A stretch of DNA of 64,000 nt from Candidatus Scalindua sediminis (GTDB lineage: Bacteria > Planctomycetota > Brocadiia > Brocadiales > Scalinduaceae): the NCBI GenBank assembly GCA_008636105.1, contig VSDH01000005.1, forward strand, positions 1-64,000, written 5' to 3'. Position numbers and translations under genes: made by a program. Of the stretch, positions 17,448-25,886 are shown piece after piece (the first letter of the stretch is position 1; each line of letters begins with the position of its first letter). A model generated the notes under the pieces. That model did not search any database. It had not been told where the DNA came from and worked only from the letters and a program-made list of their open reading frames with translations.

Positions 17448-18155
17448 ATGGAAGGTTTTTTACAAGGTTTAGAAGGCTACCTCAGCGCGTCACCATTTCT
17501 TGCTTACATAGCAGTCTTTCTGAGTGGTGTACTCACCAGCTTTACGCCCTGTGTATACCCGATGATACCGATAACGATTGCATATATAGGAGGACGTAGT
17601 GGTGAGTCAAGATTAAAGGGCCTTTTCCTTTCGATTTTTTATGTAATAGGGATGGCAGCAACATATTCTGCTCTTGGAGCCTTTGCAGCTATGACAGGAA
17701 AGCTTTTTGGTGCTGCAAGTACGAACCCTATACTCTACCTGGTCGTTGCTAATGTCTTCATTTTTTTAGGCTTGTCAATGTTAGACGTCTTTACCTTACC
17801 TATACCTTCATTTCTTACGAGCAGACAACCTGGTAAGAAAAGTGGTGGGTACTTTGGAGCATTTCTAGTAGGGCTTCTTGCCGGAACGGTTGCGGCGCCA
17901 TGTACAGCTCCTGTGTTGGGGGTTGTCTTGACCTTTGTGGCGGCAAAACAAAATGTCATTTACGGCATGACCTTACTTTTCGTCTTTTCCATTGGGTTAG
18001 GAACACTCTTAATCATTGTAGGTACATTTGCGGGTTTGATGTCGAGTATGCCCAAGACTGGAAAGTGGAGTGTGGCTATCAAAAAGTTTTTTGGTTGGGT
18101 GATGATAGGAACAGGAGAATTTTTTCTCATACAAGCAGGAATATTATTCGTCTAG
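17448..18155 (+). CDS. ccdA: CcdA/DsbD-type transmembrane thiol-electron carrier
   Basis: 235 residues, six or more hydrophobic helices, no periplasmic or thioredoxin domains. The two conserved redox cysteines are in SFTPCVYPMIP (first helix) and AAPCTAPVLG (fourth helix), as in the DsbD beta domain and CcdA. It moves electrons from cytosolic thioredoxin to periplasmic thiol proteins, for example for cytochrome c maturation. Strong TAGGAG 9 nt upstream. The thioredoxin gene lies just upstream and a tiny desulforedoxin-like gene just downstream. Confidence 0.93.
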   Translation: MEGFLQGLEGYLSASPFLAYIAVFLSGVLTSFTPCVYPMIPITIAYIGGRSGESRLKGLFLSIFYVIGMAATYSALGAFAAMTGKLFGAASTNPILYLVVANVFIFLGLSMLDVFTLPIPSFLTSRQPGKKSGGYFGAFLVGLLAGTVAAPCTAPVLGVVLTFVAAKQNVIYGMTLLFVFSIGLGTLLIIVGTFAGLMSSMPKTGKWSVAIKKFFGWVMIGTGEFFLIQAGILFV

Positions 18156-18209
18156 CTTGTACTCTGGAATTGTACCGGATGTTTTATAAAATAGGAAGGA
18201 GGGCAATTA

Positions 18210-18329
18210 ATGCCATCGGAATCTGGTGAAGTGTATGAGTGTGAAATATGTGGTGCAGTAATTGAGGTAAAAGAAGGTGGGGCTGGTACCCTGGAGTGTT
18301 GTGATCAACCAATGGAATTAAAAGAGTGA
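18210..18329 (+). CDS. Desulforedoxin-like rubredoxin-type iron protein, 39 residues
   Basis: ATG at 18210 with a very strong AAGGAGGG 8 nt upstream, stop TGA at 18327-18329. The product contains VYECEICGAVIEVKEGG and LECCDQPMEL. The CxxC plus CC pattern with these flanks is the Fe(Cys)4 domain of desulforedoxin and of the N-terminus of desulfoferrodoxin, here as a free-standing protein. It is likely a small cytosolic electron carrier or part of oxygen or superoxide defence. It follows ccdA by 54 bp and is probably co-transcribed. Confidence 0.88.
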   Translation: MPSESGEVYECEICGAVIEVKEGGAGTLECCDQPMELKE

Positions 18330-18340
18330 TATAAATGCAA

Positions 18341-18617
18341 TTTATCCCGTAGGAATGCCTCTTGCGCCCACCTCCATTCCTAGCCCCGCCTGCACCAGAA
18401 CGGGCAGGCGAACGGAAAGGCCGGGCTGGTAATGAGGCGGTGTCATAATAAAGGAAATGCCTATTTTGTCATTCTGAACTTGATTCAGAATCTAAGGATT
18501 TCAATAGGTTAGCAACCTTAGAGATCCCGAAACAAGTTCAGGATGACATTATGACACAGCCTCAATGTCTTTCGCGCAGGTACCGTTCAGTAGGGGCGGG
18601 AAATTCCAACGGGACTT
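18341..18617. repeat. Nested repeats: R2 element interrupted by an R1 element
   Basis: An R2-type end (TTTATCCCGTAGGAATGCC at 18341) and a matching inverted end (ATTCCAACGGGACTTA near 18600-18617) enclose a complete R1 element at 18434-18563. The arrangement suggests that R1 inserted into an older R2 copy. The gap 18330-18819 has no gene. Confidence 0.6.
18434..18563. repeat. R1 inverted-repeat element, copy B
   Basis: 130 bp. Terminal repeats GAGGCGGTGTCATAAT and, inverted, GAGGCTGTGTCATAAT differ at one position in 16. The core holds the same TTCTGAA...TTCAGAATCTAA and CCCGAAACAAGTTCAGG hairpins as the other copies. Confidence 0.85.
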
Positions 18618-18819
18618 ACCTACCTGTTACGGCCGCAGTCTTTTCTGCTGTGTGAAAACAGATGTTATTCCTGCCTGATGCTGAACTTGTTTTCCGTATG
18701 TCGTTGTCTGTATGTCCTATTCGGCACAGACGGCAGATACATCTGTGGTTTGATCCTTGAGGTTTTTAAACCTCAAAAATGATTTTTTACAGTACTAGAT
18801 TTTTAGAAAGGAAGTCAAA

Positions 18820-20004
18820 ATGAGAAAGATGTACCTCGACCATGTAACCAGTACACCTACGGACCCGAGAGCAGTGGAAGAGATGCTGCCTTTTTTTACG
18901 GAACATTTTGGAAGTCCATCTTCTCACCTCCATGCATACGGACTCAGGGTGAAAAAGGCAGTTGACGAGTCAAGGGCAAAGGTTGCGGATTTGATTAGCG
19001 CCAAACCTGAAGAGATAATTTTTACCTTTACGGGAAGCGAATCAAACAATTTAGCATTAAGAGGCTTAGCCCTTGCAAACAAAGGCAAAGGGAAACACAT
19101 CATAATTTCAGAAATAGAACATTATTCAATATTATACACAGCGCGAGAATTAGAAAAGGAAGGCTTTCGTGTATCTTATCTGAAGGTAAACAAAGATGGT
19201 TTGGTAGATCCTGATGATGTCGCTAAGGCTATTAGCGAGGAAACTATCCTTGTTTCAATTATGCATGCAAATAATGAAATCGGCGTAATCGAACCTATAC
19301 AAGAAATAGGAAGGATTACGAAAGAAAAGGGCGTTATATTTCATACAGATGCCGTTGCAACAGCAGGGATAATTCCAGTAAATATCTCGGAACTGAGTGT
19401 AGACTCACTAAGTATGACTTCACAATCATTTTACGGTCCGAAGGGCATTGCTGCATTATATTTAAGGGAAGGTGTTGATATTGTTTCTATATTAAAAGGA
19501 GGTGCGCAGGAAGGAGGGCGTAGACCAGGCACTGATAATGTACCCGGAATCGTGGGAATGGGTAAGGCCGCTGAGCTTGCCAGGATCGAGATGAAGTCAC
19601 GAATCGAACACCTTATTCCACTCCGCGACAAAATTATTAAGGAACTACCGGATAGGATTAGATACTTCCATTTTACTGGACATTTGACAAAAAGACTTCC
19701 GGGACATGTGAGCTTTTGGATATCCTTTGCGGAGGGAGAGACGCTTGTATTATTTTTGAATTATAATGGTATAGCAACCGCAAGTGGTTCGGCTTGTAGT
19801 TCGCCAGACCTTCAAGCATCTCATGTACTTACTGCCATAGGTGTGCCACCAGACGTGTGTCATGGATCAATCACTGTGAGTTTTGGAAAGGATAACACTA
19901 TGGAAGATGTTGATTATTTCCTGGATACATTGCCAAAGGTGGTGGAGAGATGCTGGAATATGTCGCCGTTGTATGAGGATGAATTGAAAAAACAGAAGAC
20001 ATAA
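18820..20004 (+). CDS. Cysteine-desulfurase-like aminotransferase class V protein lacking the PLP lysine
   Basis: 394 residues, NifS/IscS fold and length. Retained: the histidine that stacks on PLP (H101 in SEIEHYS), MHANNEIG, FHTDAVA, and the persulfide cysteine C326 in ASGSACSSPD. Lost: the Schiff-base lysine and the preceding histidine. Where the family reads S-G-H-K-F-x-GPKG, this protein reads T-S-Q202-S203-F-Y-GPKG (codons CAA TCA at 19423-19428, no frameshift). The N-terminal YLDHVTSTP also departs from YLDNNATTP. It is probably not an ordinary cysteine desulfurase. AAGGA lies 7 nt upstream. Confidence 0.85.
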   Translation: MRKMYLDHVTSTPTDPRAVEEMLPFFTEHFGSPSSHLHAYGLRVKKAVDESRAKVADLISAKPEEIIFTFTGSESNNLALRGLALANKGKGKHIIISEIEHYSILYTARELEKEGFRVSYLKVNKDGLVDPDDVAKAISEETILVSIMHANNEIGVIEPIQEIGRITKEKGVIFHTDAVATAGIIPVNISELSVDSLSMTSQSFYGPKGIAALYLREGVDIVSILKGGAQEGGRRPGTDNVPGIVGMGKAAELARIEMKSRIEHLIPLRDKIIKELPDRIRYFHFTGHLTKRLPGHVSFWISFAEGETLVLFLNYNGIATASGSACSSPDLQASHVLTAIGVPPDVCHGSITVSFGKDNTMEDVDYFLDTLPKVVERCWNMSPLYEDELKKQKT

Positions 20005-20350
20005 AAATCATCTCCATTCCTTTAACACGAAAACAAGCTCTGGATTCCTTCCGAAAGGAAGGTACGATAATTAGCCCTGCTTTCGCAGGGAATCCAGGAA
20101 GTTTTTAATTTTCATCGTGGTGCCACTTAGTGGCATGAAGGTTTGATCCGAAAATAGATTCCCGATCTAGCCCTGTACCATCACGGTTCAGGGCAAGTCG
20201 GGAATGACAATTTGTAGTGATCTATGTTATTTCCACAATTAAATTTATGTGTCATTCCCGAGGAACAGCCTACTTGGTTAACCCGTCCGAACGGCATTGC
20301 CGGGCGGGCAAACAGGGAATCTAGATTTTCATACTTAGTGATATCACAAA
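20005..20350. other. Noncoding gap with palindromic repeats
   Basis: Hairpins such as GGATTCCTTCCGAAAGGAAGG, GATTCCCGATC...GTCGGGAATGACA and CCCGTCCGAACGGCATTGCC. No gene seen, and no complete R1-R6 element. Confidence 0.55.
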
Positions 20351-21064
20351 ATGGAAAAAACTCCCAAAGTTGAATTTAAGGAGGAACATATACCCTGGGC
20401 TAAAAGCATCAGAGAGGTTATCTTTGGAATAAATGATGGTTTGGTATCGACATTGAGTTTTTTGGCAGGTGTGAGTGGGGCTGTTATGGATAGCAGGATA
20501 ATCCTTATAGCAGCCTTTGCAGAAATGTTTGCGGGTGCAGCTTCGATGTTTTGCGGGGAATATCTTTCTGTAAAATCACAGAGAGAGTATTTTGAATCCG
20601 AAATTGAAAGAGAAAAAAGGGAAGTTGAGACGGTTCCTGAACTCGAGAGAGAAGAAATAAGGGACATCTACAGGAAAAAAGGTTTTAACAAAGAAGAAGT
20701 TGAAATGATTGTAAGGCGATTGACATCAAACAAAAAACTCTGGGTAAAGAGCATGATGGAGGATGAGCTAAAACTATTTCCAGAGAAATTTGATAAGCCA
20801 CTAAAGAATGGTACTTATATTGGCATATCTTTTATTGCTGGAGCATTTGTTCCAATCTTTCCATTTATCTTTCTTACATCATGGAATGCCCTTATATGCT
20901 CAATTGTTCTTTCTATTATGGCACTTTTTGTGGTTGGAATTGCTAAGGCAAAAATTACTAACACAAGTTGGCTTAAGAGCGGGTTTGAATTAACAATTTT
21001 TGCCATGTGTGCCACTGTGATATGCTATTTTATAGGAAAACTATTTTCTTATTATTTAATGTAA
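20351..21064 (+). CDS. VIT1/CCC1-family iron or manganese transporter
   Basis: 237 residues. Begins with the family signature REVIFGINDGLVSTLSFLAGVSGA, followed by AAFAEMFAGAASMFCGEYLSVKSQREY, a charged cytoplasmic helical segment (metal-binding in VIT1) and three C-terminal membrane helices. VIT/CCC1 proteins export Fe2+ or Mn2+ from the cytosol. Flanked by repeats and transcribed alone. No strong Shine-Dalgarno. Confidence 0.9.
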   Translation: MEKTPKVEFKEEHIPWAKSIREVIFGINDGLVSTLSFLAGVSGAVMDSRIILIAAFAEMFAGAASMFCGEYLSVKSQREYFESEIEREKREVETVPELEREEIRDIYRKKGFNKEEVEMIVRRLTSNKKLWVKSMMEDELKLFPEKFDKPLKNGTYIGISFIAGAFVPIFPFIFLTSWNALICSIVLSIMALFVVGIAKAKITNTSWLKSGFELTIFAMCATVICYFIGKLFSYYLM

Positions 21065-21144
21065 TCCATGTAATACGTCTTCTTGAAAGAAGGCCATACC
21101 AATAAGATTAAATTTACCCGGTTAGAAAGAAAGCCCAGCCATGT

Positions 21145-21300
21145 GGCCGTGTCACAATAGAGAAAACACATAATATGTCATTCTGAACCAGGTCCTGAAT
21201 TTAATTCAGGATCTCCGATTTCAGAATCTAATGATTCCAATAACTTAGCAACCTAAGAGATCCCGAAACAAGTTCGGGATGACAATTGAGACACAGCCTC
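21145..21300. repeat. R1 inverted-repeat element, copy C
   Basis: 156 bp with ends GGCCGTGTCACAAT and, inverted, GAGGCTGTGTCTCAAT. Compared with copies B and D it has an extra CAGGTCCTGAATTTAATTCAGGATC hairpin near its left end. Confidence 0.82.
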
Positions 21301-21345
21301 TATGTGGGCGGGGTAAAAAAAATATATAGTTCAGATACTCTAATG

Positions 21346-21454
21346 CCATCACCCTGTTAGATAGAAAACTTAATATAATCTCTTTAATGACTTATTCACG
21401 ATATACCGATAGTGGCTTTCACCAGTTAAGAAATTCGTTATCTAACGGGGCAAT
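21346..21454. repeat. R5 inverted-repeat element, diverged copy
   Basis: About 109 bp bounded by CACCCTGTTAGATA (left) and TTATCTAACGGGG (right). It matches the better preserved copy at 25454-25570. The two copies bracket the usp-antiporter operon. Confidence 0.7.
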
Positions 21455-21464
21455 CCAGAGTATT

Positions 21465-22721
21465 CTAACGGGGCCTACTCTTCTCCCACAGGTTCCTTCG
21501 ATGGAATTCTGCACTTTCGTCAATGCTGCCAGCCTTTTTAACCGTCCACTTCAAGGATAAAGGTGCTATTATAGTGGTAACAAAGGCCATGCAAATCAGG
21601 GCTGAAAATTGATCTTTAGTAAGTAGTGGATCGGATATAGCTTGACTGGCCATTAACTGGTCGCTTAACTTAATAACTACAACTGCAACCACCATCTCAA
21701 CCGCACCGCGGCCGTTCATGCCTGAACCGATTACGGTAGACTCCCAGAAGGTTTGTCCATATAGATACGAGCCTAACCCGCAACCCACAACCTTTCCTAT
21801 AATTGCAATCAAGGTGATGGTAATGGTGAAAAAAATAACCGACCATTGCCATTGAAGTTGAAGATGAAAAGATAAGGATACAAAGAAGATGGGAGCCAAA
21901 AAACCGTAACTCAAGCTGAAGAAACGGTCGCTGATCTTTTGATAAACCTCTTTATCCATGATCTCCTTCCGTACAAACTGTCCAGCCAAAAAGGCGCCAA
22001 TTATAAGGTGAAGGCCTGCCAATTCAGCAAGATAAGCCATAGTAAAAGCTGTTAAAAGCGCAAACGTAAACGCCTTCCCCTCGCGATCATCCAATCTTCG
22101 GGTAAATCTCGGCATTATAAATTGACCGATAAGGATGGTAAGAGCAAAAAAAGCCGCTACCTTAAAGACAATAAATGAAACCTCGACAACCTGGATTGTG
22201 CCACTCTCAACTAGACCCAACAGTATTGACAGGGTGACTAATGCAAGAATGTCATCGATAATGGCGGCACCAATAATGATATGTCCTATCTTGGTATTCT
22301 GAATATGCATGTCATGCAGTATCCTCGCCTGGACTGCTATGGCTGTGATAGAAAGACCCATTCCGATAAAGAGGGATTGATATACGGTCCCTCCAAATAT
22401 CCTACACGTAAAGTATCCAAGTACAAAGGGAAGGACAAACCCTCCAAAGGCAACAGCAATGGATGGCCAGATATGCTCCACAGCCTCTTTTGGGTTCATC
22501 TCCAATCCTGCATAAAACATAAGGAAGAAAATCCCAAACTCTGCCAGTAGTTCGATAGGTTCAGATGCCGTAACTATGCCCAATAAAGGAGGCCCCAGGA
22601 TAAGTCCTGCCAACAATTCTCCCAATATGACCGGTAAGCCAAATCTGGCAAAAAGCATTCCCAGGCCCCAGGCCACGGCTAGAATCAATATAAGATTTAC
22701 TATAAGATGTTCGGTTATCAT
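21465..22721 (-). CDS. CPA2-family cation:proton antiporter
   Basis: 418 residues, about 12 membrane helices, no C-terminal Trk/RCK domain. The core motif AAIIDDILALVTL carries the paired aspartates of the ion site, and GEL(L/A)AGLILGPPLLG is typical of helix 2. It should exchange Na+ or K+ for H+ at the membrane. It starts 17 bp downstream of a second antiporter gene, so the pair is an operon. Confidence 0.92.
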   Translation of the reverse strand: MITEHLIVNLILILAVAWGLGMLFARFGLPVILGELLAGLILGPPLLGIVTASEPIELLAEFGIFFLMFYAGLEMNPKEAVEHIWPSIAVAFGGFVLPFVLGYFTCRIFGGTVYQSLFIGMGLSITAIAVQARILHDMHIQNTKIGHIIIGAAIIDDILALVTLSILLGLVESGTIQVVEVSFIVFKVAAFFALTILIGQFIMPRFTRRLDDREGKAFTFALLTAFTMAYLAELAGLHLIIGAFLAGQFVRKEIMDKEVYQKISDRFFSLSYGFLAPIFFVSLSFHLQLQWQWSVIFFTITITLIAIIGKVVGCGLGSYLYGQTFWESTVIGSGMNGRGAVEMVVAVVVIKLSDQLMASQAISDPLLTKDQFSALICMAFVTTIIAPLSLKWTVKKAGSIDESAEFHRRNLWEKSRPR

Positions 22722-22738
22722 GAATTTTAGAAGCTATC

Positions 22739-24280
22739 TTACTCCTTGCTTTCTGGAAACGTTCTAGACATTGCCAATCTAAGGGCAGGTGGGGTAATCA
22801 AAGTAGTAAAGATTACCACAATTATTAATGATGAAAAGACAGCATCACTGAGTACGCCAATGCTTTTGCCTATCCCGGCAAAAATCAATGTTACCTCTCC
22901 TCTAGGGATCATTGCAACTCCAATTGCAATCCGATTCAATCCTTTTCCCAACGCACACATTCCACAGACTTGTTTACCAAGAATGGCTGCCATGGTTATT
23001 GCCAGGGCTAACTTTAAAACGGAAATATCACCAAAGGTTTCTAACTTTATCTGCATACCTATTAGGAGAAAGAAAACGGGTACGAAGACAAAAGATGCAG
23101 GGCGTACAACCTCCTTCATACCGTGTTCTCCTCCTTTTAAATCCTTGAAACGTACTTCCTTTAGGATAAGTCCTGCAGCAAAGGCTCCCACTATAGTTGC
23201 CAGGCCAATCAGGTCTGCGATATATGAGAGCATAAGACAAAATACAATGGCAGCAATCAACTTCCAACCTTCAACCTTCATCCTGGTAGTATAATGGCCG
23301 AGGAAGGGCGCTAATTTAATACCCATTATTATAGCGCCAGCAAGAAAGAGGATAGAGAATATTGAGGTTTGGGCAACGTGGAGGGGAATTACGCTTCCTG
23401 TCACTACAATGTCAGTAACTACGGCCAGCATAAAGAGTACAATAACATCATCCATTACAGCCGCTCCCATGATTATCCTTGCTTCGGTAGTCTGGAGTTT
23501 GCCCAGGTCCTTGAGTATGCGTGCCTTGATGCCGACGCTTGTAGCACAGAGCGTGGCGCCAATAAAGAGATGGAGACTAAAACTTTCATGAGGAAAGAAG
23601 TAAAGACTGGTAAAATATCCCAGTATAAAGGGTGCTACTATACCACCCATGGCAACTAAAAATGAAGAGAGACCTACCTTCACCATCTCCCGTACGTTAG
23701 TCTCCAGTCCAATTTCAAAAAGAAGGATTATTACGCCAAATCGTGCCAGAAGATCTACAAAGGTATGGTTCCTTAGAGGGGCAAAGAATTCCCAGCCTGT
23801 AAAATAGGCCAGATTTCCTATAATGATTCCAAGAACGAGTTCACCAAGGACTGCAGGCTGTCCAATTTTCTCAAATATCCCACCGCCAATCTTTGCAGCT
23901 ACAAGTATGATTACGATACCGAGCAGGATAGGGGCGATAGGGTCTGTATGTTTAGGAATATCCCTTGGCATCTTTTCTACAGGATATTCACTTGTCTGCT
24001 CCGCTGGCGCGACTGGCGGGGATGTTTGTTCTTGACCAATTTCATTCTCATATTTTTTAAGTGCTCGCTTGTAAAGGGGCTCAGCCTCGACATATTTGCC
24101 TTGAAGTAAATAAAGTCTTGCCAGATTGTTCAGAGATGTAGCCACATAATGATGTTCTTGTACTGTTGAAGTGGAGTTGTGGGATTCTTCTTCAGGTGAT
24201 GAGTATATGTGGGATATGTAAAAAACCAGAGGTACTGCTAAAAGAATAATTAAAGTATATTTAGATAATACCCTTGTCAT
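22739..24280 (-). CDS. CPA2-family antiporter with an N-terminal TPR-bearing extension
   Basis: 513 residues. Residues 1-30 form a signal-like hydrophobic helix. Residues about 45-85 form a TPR unit (NNLARLYLLQGKYVEAEPLYKRALKKY), followed by a Pro/Thr-rich linker. From about residue 125 a full antiporter domain begins, with GELVLGIIIGNL and the ion-site motif GAAVMDDVIVLFML. The extra domain is not normal for this family and would lie outside the cytoplasmic membrane if the first helix is inserted. Second gene of an operon after the UspA gene. Confidence 0.9.
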   Translation of the reverse strand: MTRVLSKYTLIILLAVPLVFYISHIYSSPEEESHNSTSTVQEHHYVATSLNNLARLYLLQGKYVEAEPLYKRALKKYENEIGQEQTSPPVAPAEQTSEYPVEKMPRDIPKHTDPIAPILLGIVIILVAAKIGGGIFEKIGQPAVLGELVLGIIIGNLAYFTGWEFFAPLRNHTFVDLLARFGVIILLFEIGLETNVREMVKVGLSSFLVAMGGIVAPFILGYFTSLYFFPHESFSLHLFIGATLCATSVGIKARILKDLGKLQTTEARIIMGAAVMDDVIVLFMLAVVTDIVVTGSVIPLHVAQTSIFSILFLAGAIIMGIKLAPFLGHYTTRMKVEGWKLIAAIVFCLMLSYIADLIGLATIVGAFAAGLILKEVRFKDLKGGEHGMKEVVRPASFVFVPVFFLLIGMQIKLETFGDISVLKLALAITMAAILGKQVCGMCALGKGLNRIAIGVAMIPRGEVTLIFAGIGKSIGVLSDAVFSSLIIVVIFTTLITPPALRLAMSRTFPESKE

Positions 24281-24291
24281 TTTGTTTTACT

Positions 24292-24346
24292 GTAGGGGCG
24301 TACCCGCCCGAACGACGTAGTCGGGCAGGTGGCCATACGCCCCTAC
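24292..24346. repeat. Palindromic element between usp and antiporter genes
   Basis: Outer arms GTAGGGGCGTA and TACGCCCCTAC enclose a CCCGCCCGAACGAC...GTCGGGCAGG hairpin. It fills the intergenic gap and could modulate read-through into the antiporters. Confidence 0.65.
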
Positions 24347-24417
24347 TCCCGTGAAATTTTTCTCATTTTTTAAGGTTTTTTCTTTGCGTCCTCTTCGGCT
24401 CTACGGTGAACCTGGTT

Positions 24418-25338
24418 TCAAGGCATAGAAAAACTAGATTTTTCAGGTTTGACTACAACAATATCACATGGTGCATTACGAACAACTTCTTCAGCGTCAC
24501 TGCCAATTAGCATATGTTTGATCCCTGACCTTCCATGAGTGCCCACGACTATTAGTTGTGCCTGTTGTTCTCTTGCAGTTTCAACTATTTCGTTTGATGG
24601 AATTCCCTTTCTTAGTAACTTGTCGTATTCAACTCCACCAAGATCAATCTTTTTTAAAAACTCATCGTATTTGCCTTCATTGACCTGTTCTATACCTCTA
24701 ATTATTTCCTGTGCCTCCTCCTCTGTATTTGCCGCCCTTACGTAAGGTTCAATAAATGATTCCTCATAGACGTGAAGAATAGTTAATTTGCTCCTGTGTG
24801 CCCTCGCTGTGGCGGCAGCATATTCCAAAGCTATTCTGGAGCAATCAGAAAAATCAATAGGGACTATAATCCTCTTGAAACCAATATACTTTCTACTTCT
24901 AACAACCATAACAGGACAGTGAGCCTTCCTCACAACCCTTTCAGCAACGCTACCTAATATGATACGATCCACTCCTGCCCTTCCATGCGTTCCTATGGCT
25001 ATAATGTCTACGTCCTTCTCTTTTGCAAATTGTATTACCTCCAAAAGGGGCTTCCCAAACCTGATAATGGGTACTATATCCTCGCTTCCCAATAGCTCCT
25101 CGGGTAATATTGCCTTAATCTTATTCACAGCCTCTTCTTCAAGTTTTTGTTTCATATTCGAATGTGTAGTGCTGGATAGTAAATGCCTGTAATCATGTGG
25201 AAATTTTTCGATGGTATGTAGTATATAAAGCTTTGTCTTCATGCACTTAGATGCCGAAATACAAATATCCAGAGCCACTCTTGAACATTCTGAGAAATCT
25301 GTTGCTACCAGAATACGTTTATGGACAAATAGGCTCAT
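24418..25338 (-). CDS. Tandem universal stress protein (two UspA domains)
   Basis: 306 residues from ATG 25336-25338, which has AGAGG 9 nt upstream; a GTG three codons earlier is less likely. Two UspA domains: residues about 4-148 and 153-300. Each ends with the nucleotide-binding motif: GTHGRAGVDRIILGSVAERV and GTHGRSGIKHMLIGSDAEEV. Both therefore probably bind ATP. It precedes two cation:proton antiporters on the same strand; Usp domains often regulate such transporters, here in trans. Confidence 0.93.
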   Translation of the reverse strand: MSLFVHKRILVATDFSECSRVALDICISASKCMKTKLYILHTIEKFPHDYRHLLSSTTHSNMKQKLEEEAVNKIKAILPEELLGSEDIVPIIRFGKPLLEVIQFAKEKDVDIIAIGTHGRAGVDRIILGSVAERVVRKAHCPVMVVRSRKYIGFKRIIVPIDFSDCSRIALEYAAATARAHRSKLTILHVYEESFIEPYVRAANTEEEAQEIIRGIEQVNEGKYDEFLKKIDLGGVEYDKLLRKGIPSNEIVETAREQQAQLIVVGTHGRSGIKHMLIGSDAEEVVRNAPCDIVVVKPEKSSFSMP

Positions 25339-25453
25339 GATTAACACCTCTTGGAATTTTTATAGCTTATCGGGATTAAAGTGGTTATTAGGGCTGTTGC
25401 CCACTATAGTTTAAATTATAATATACCTGTCTGCCGACAGGCAGGCAAGCAAC

Positions 25454-25570
25454 AAATTATTCACCCCGTTAGATAAACTTTATTCTCTACACTTATAAAA
25501 GTTGCTGCCTTTCTTCTTTCTGTAACATATAAGTACTCATGTTTTAATTATCTAACGGGGTGAATAATTT
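25454..25570. repeat. R5 inverted-repeat element, well-preserved copy
   Basis: 117 bp with a perfect 23-bp terminal inverted repeat (AAATTATTCACCCCGTTAGA plus TAA) at 25454-25476 and 25548-25570. AT-rich interior without coding capacity, so MITE-like. The related copy is at 21346-21454. Confidence 0.88.
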
Positions 25571-25691
25571 TGGTCATTTGATATTGTAATTTGTTTGTGA
25601 TTTGGAATATGTGATTTGTAGTTTTTCGTGATACAGCAATTAAATTCTATTTTCCATAAAATAACATAAACACCCCCAAGGGGGTTTTTTA

Positions 25692-25806
25692 ATATGGAGC
25701 CCCACTGGTGCGACATCCCTGTCCGCCGTACAAAGTACTCTGGCAGGCGCGGCGCCGAAGTCCTCCTTAGCTGAAGGCGGATAGTGCTCTGCGTAGGCGG
25801 ATTGAA
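25692..25806. repeat. R6 element, plus orientation
   Basis: About 115 bp starting TATGGAGCCCCACTGG and containing GTGCGACATCCCTGTCCGCC, GGCGCCGAAGTCCTCCTTAG and CTCTGCGTAGGCGGATTGAA. A longer copy lies in inverted orientation at 55871-56048. It sits just upstream of the nqr operon. Confidence 0.8.
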
Positions 25807-25886
25807 TTTTGTTCTGTAATCATTCATAAATATTTTGTTTTTTATTTTGAAAAAACCTCATTCTATGTTAAATATAACGAATTGAA

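Noticed and set aside
17900-18229. 109-codon frame overlapping the end of ccdA
   Set aside because: Shadow of ccdA in another frame; the real downstream gene is the 39-residue desulforedoxin starting at 18210.
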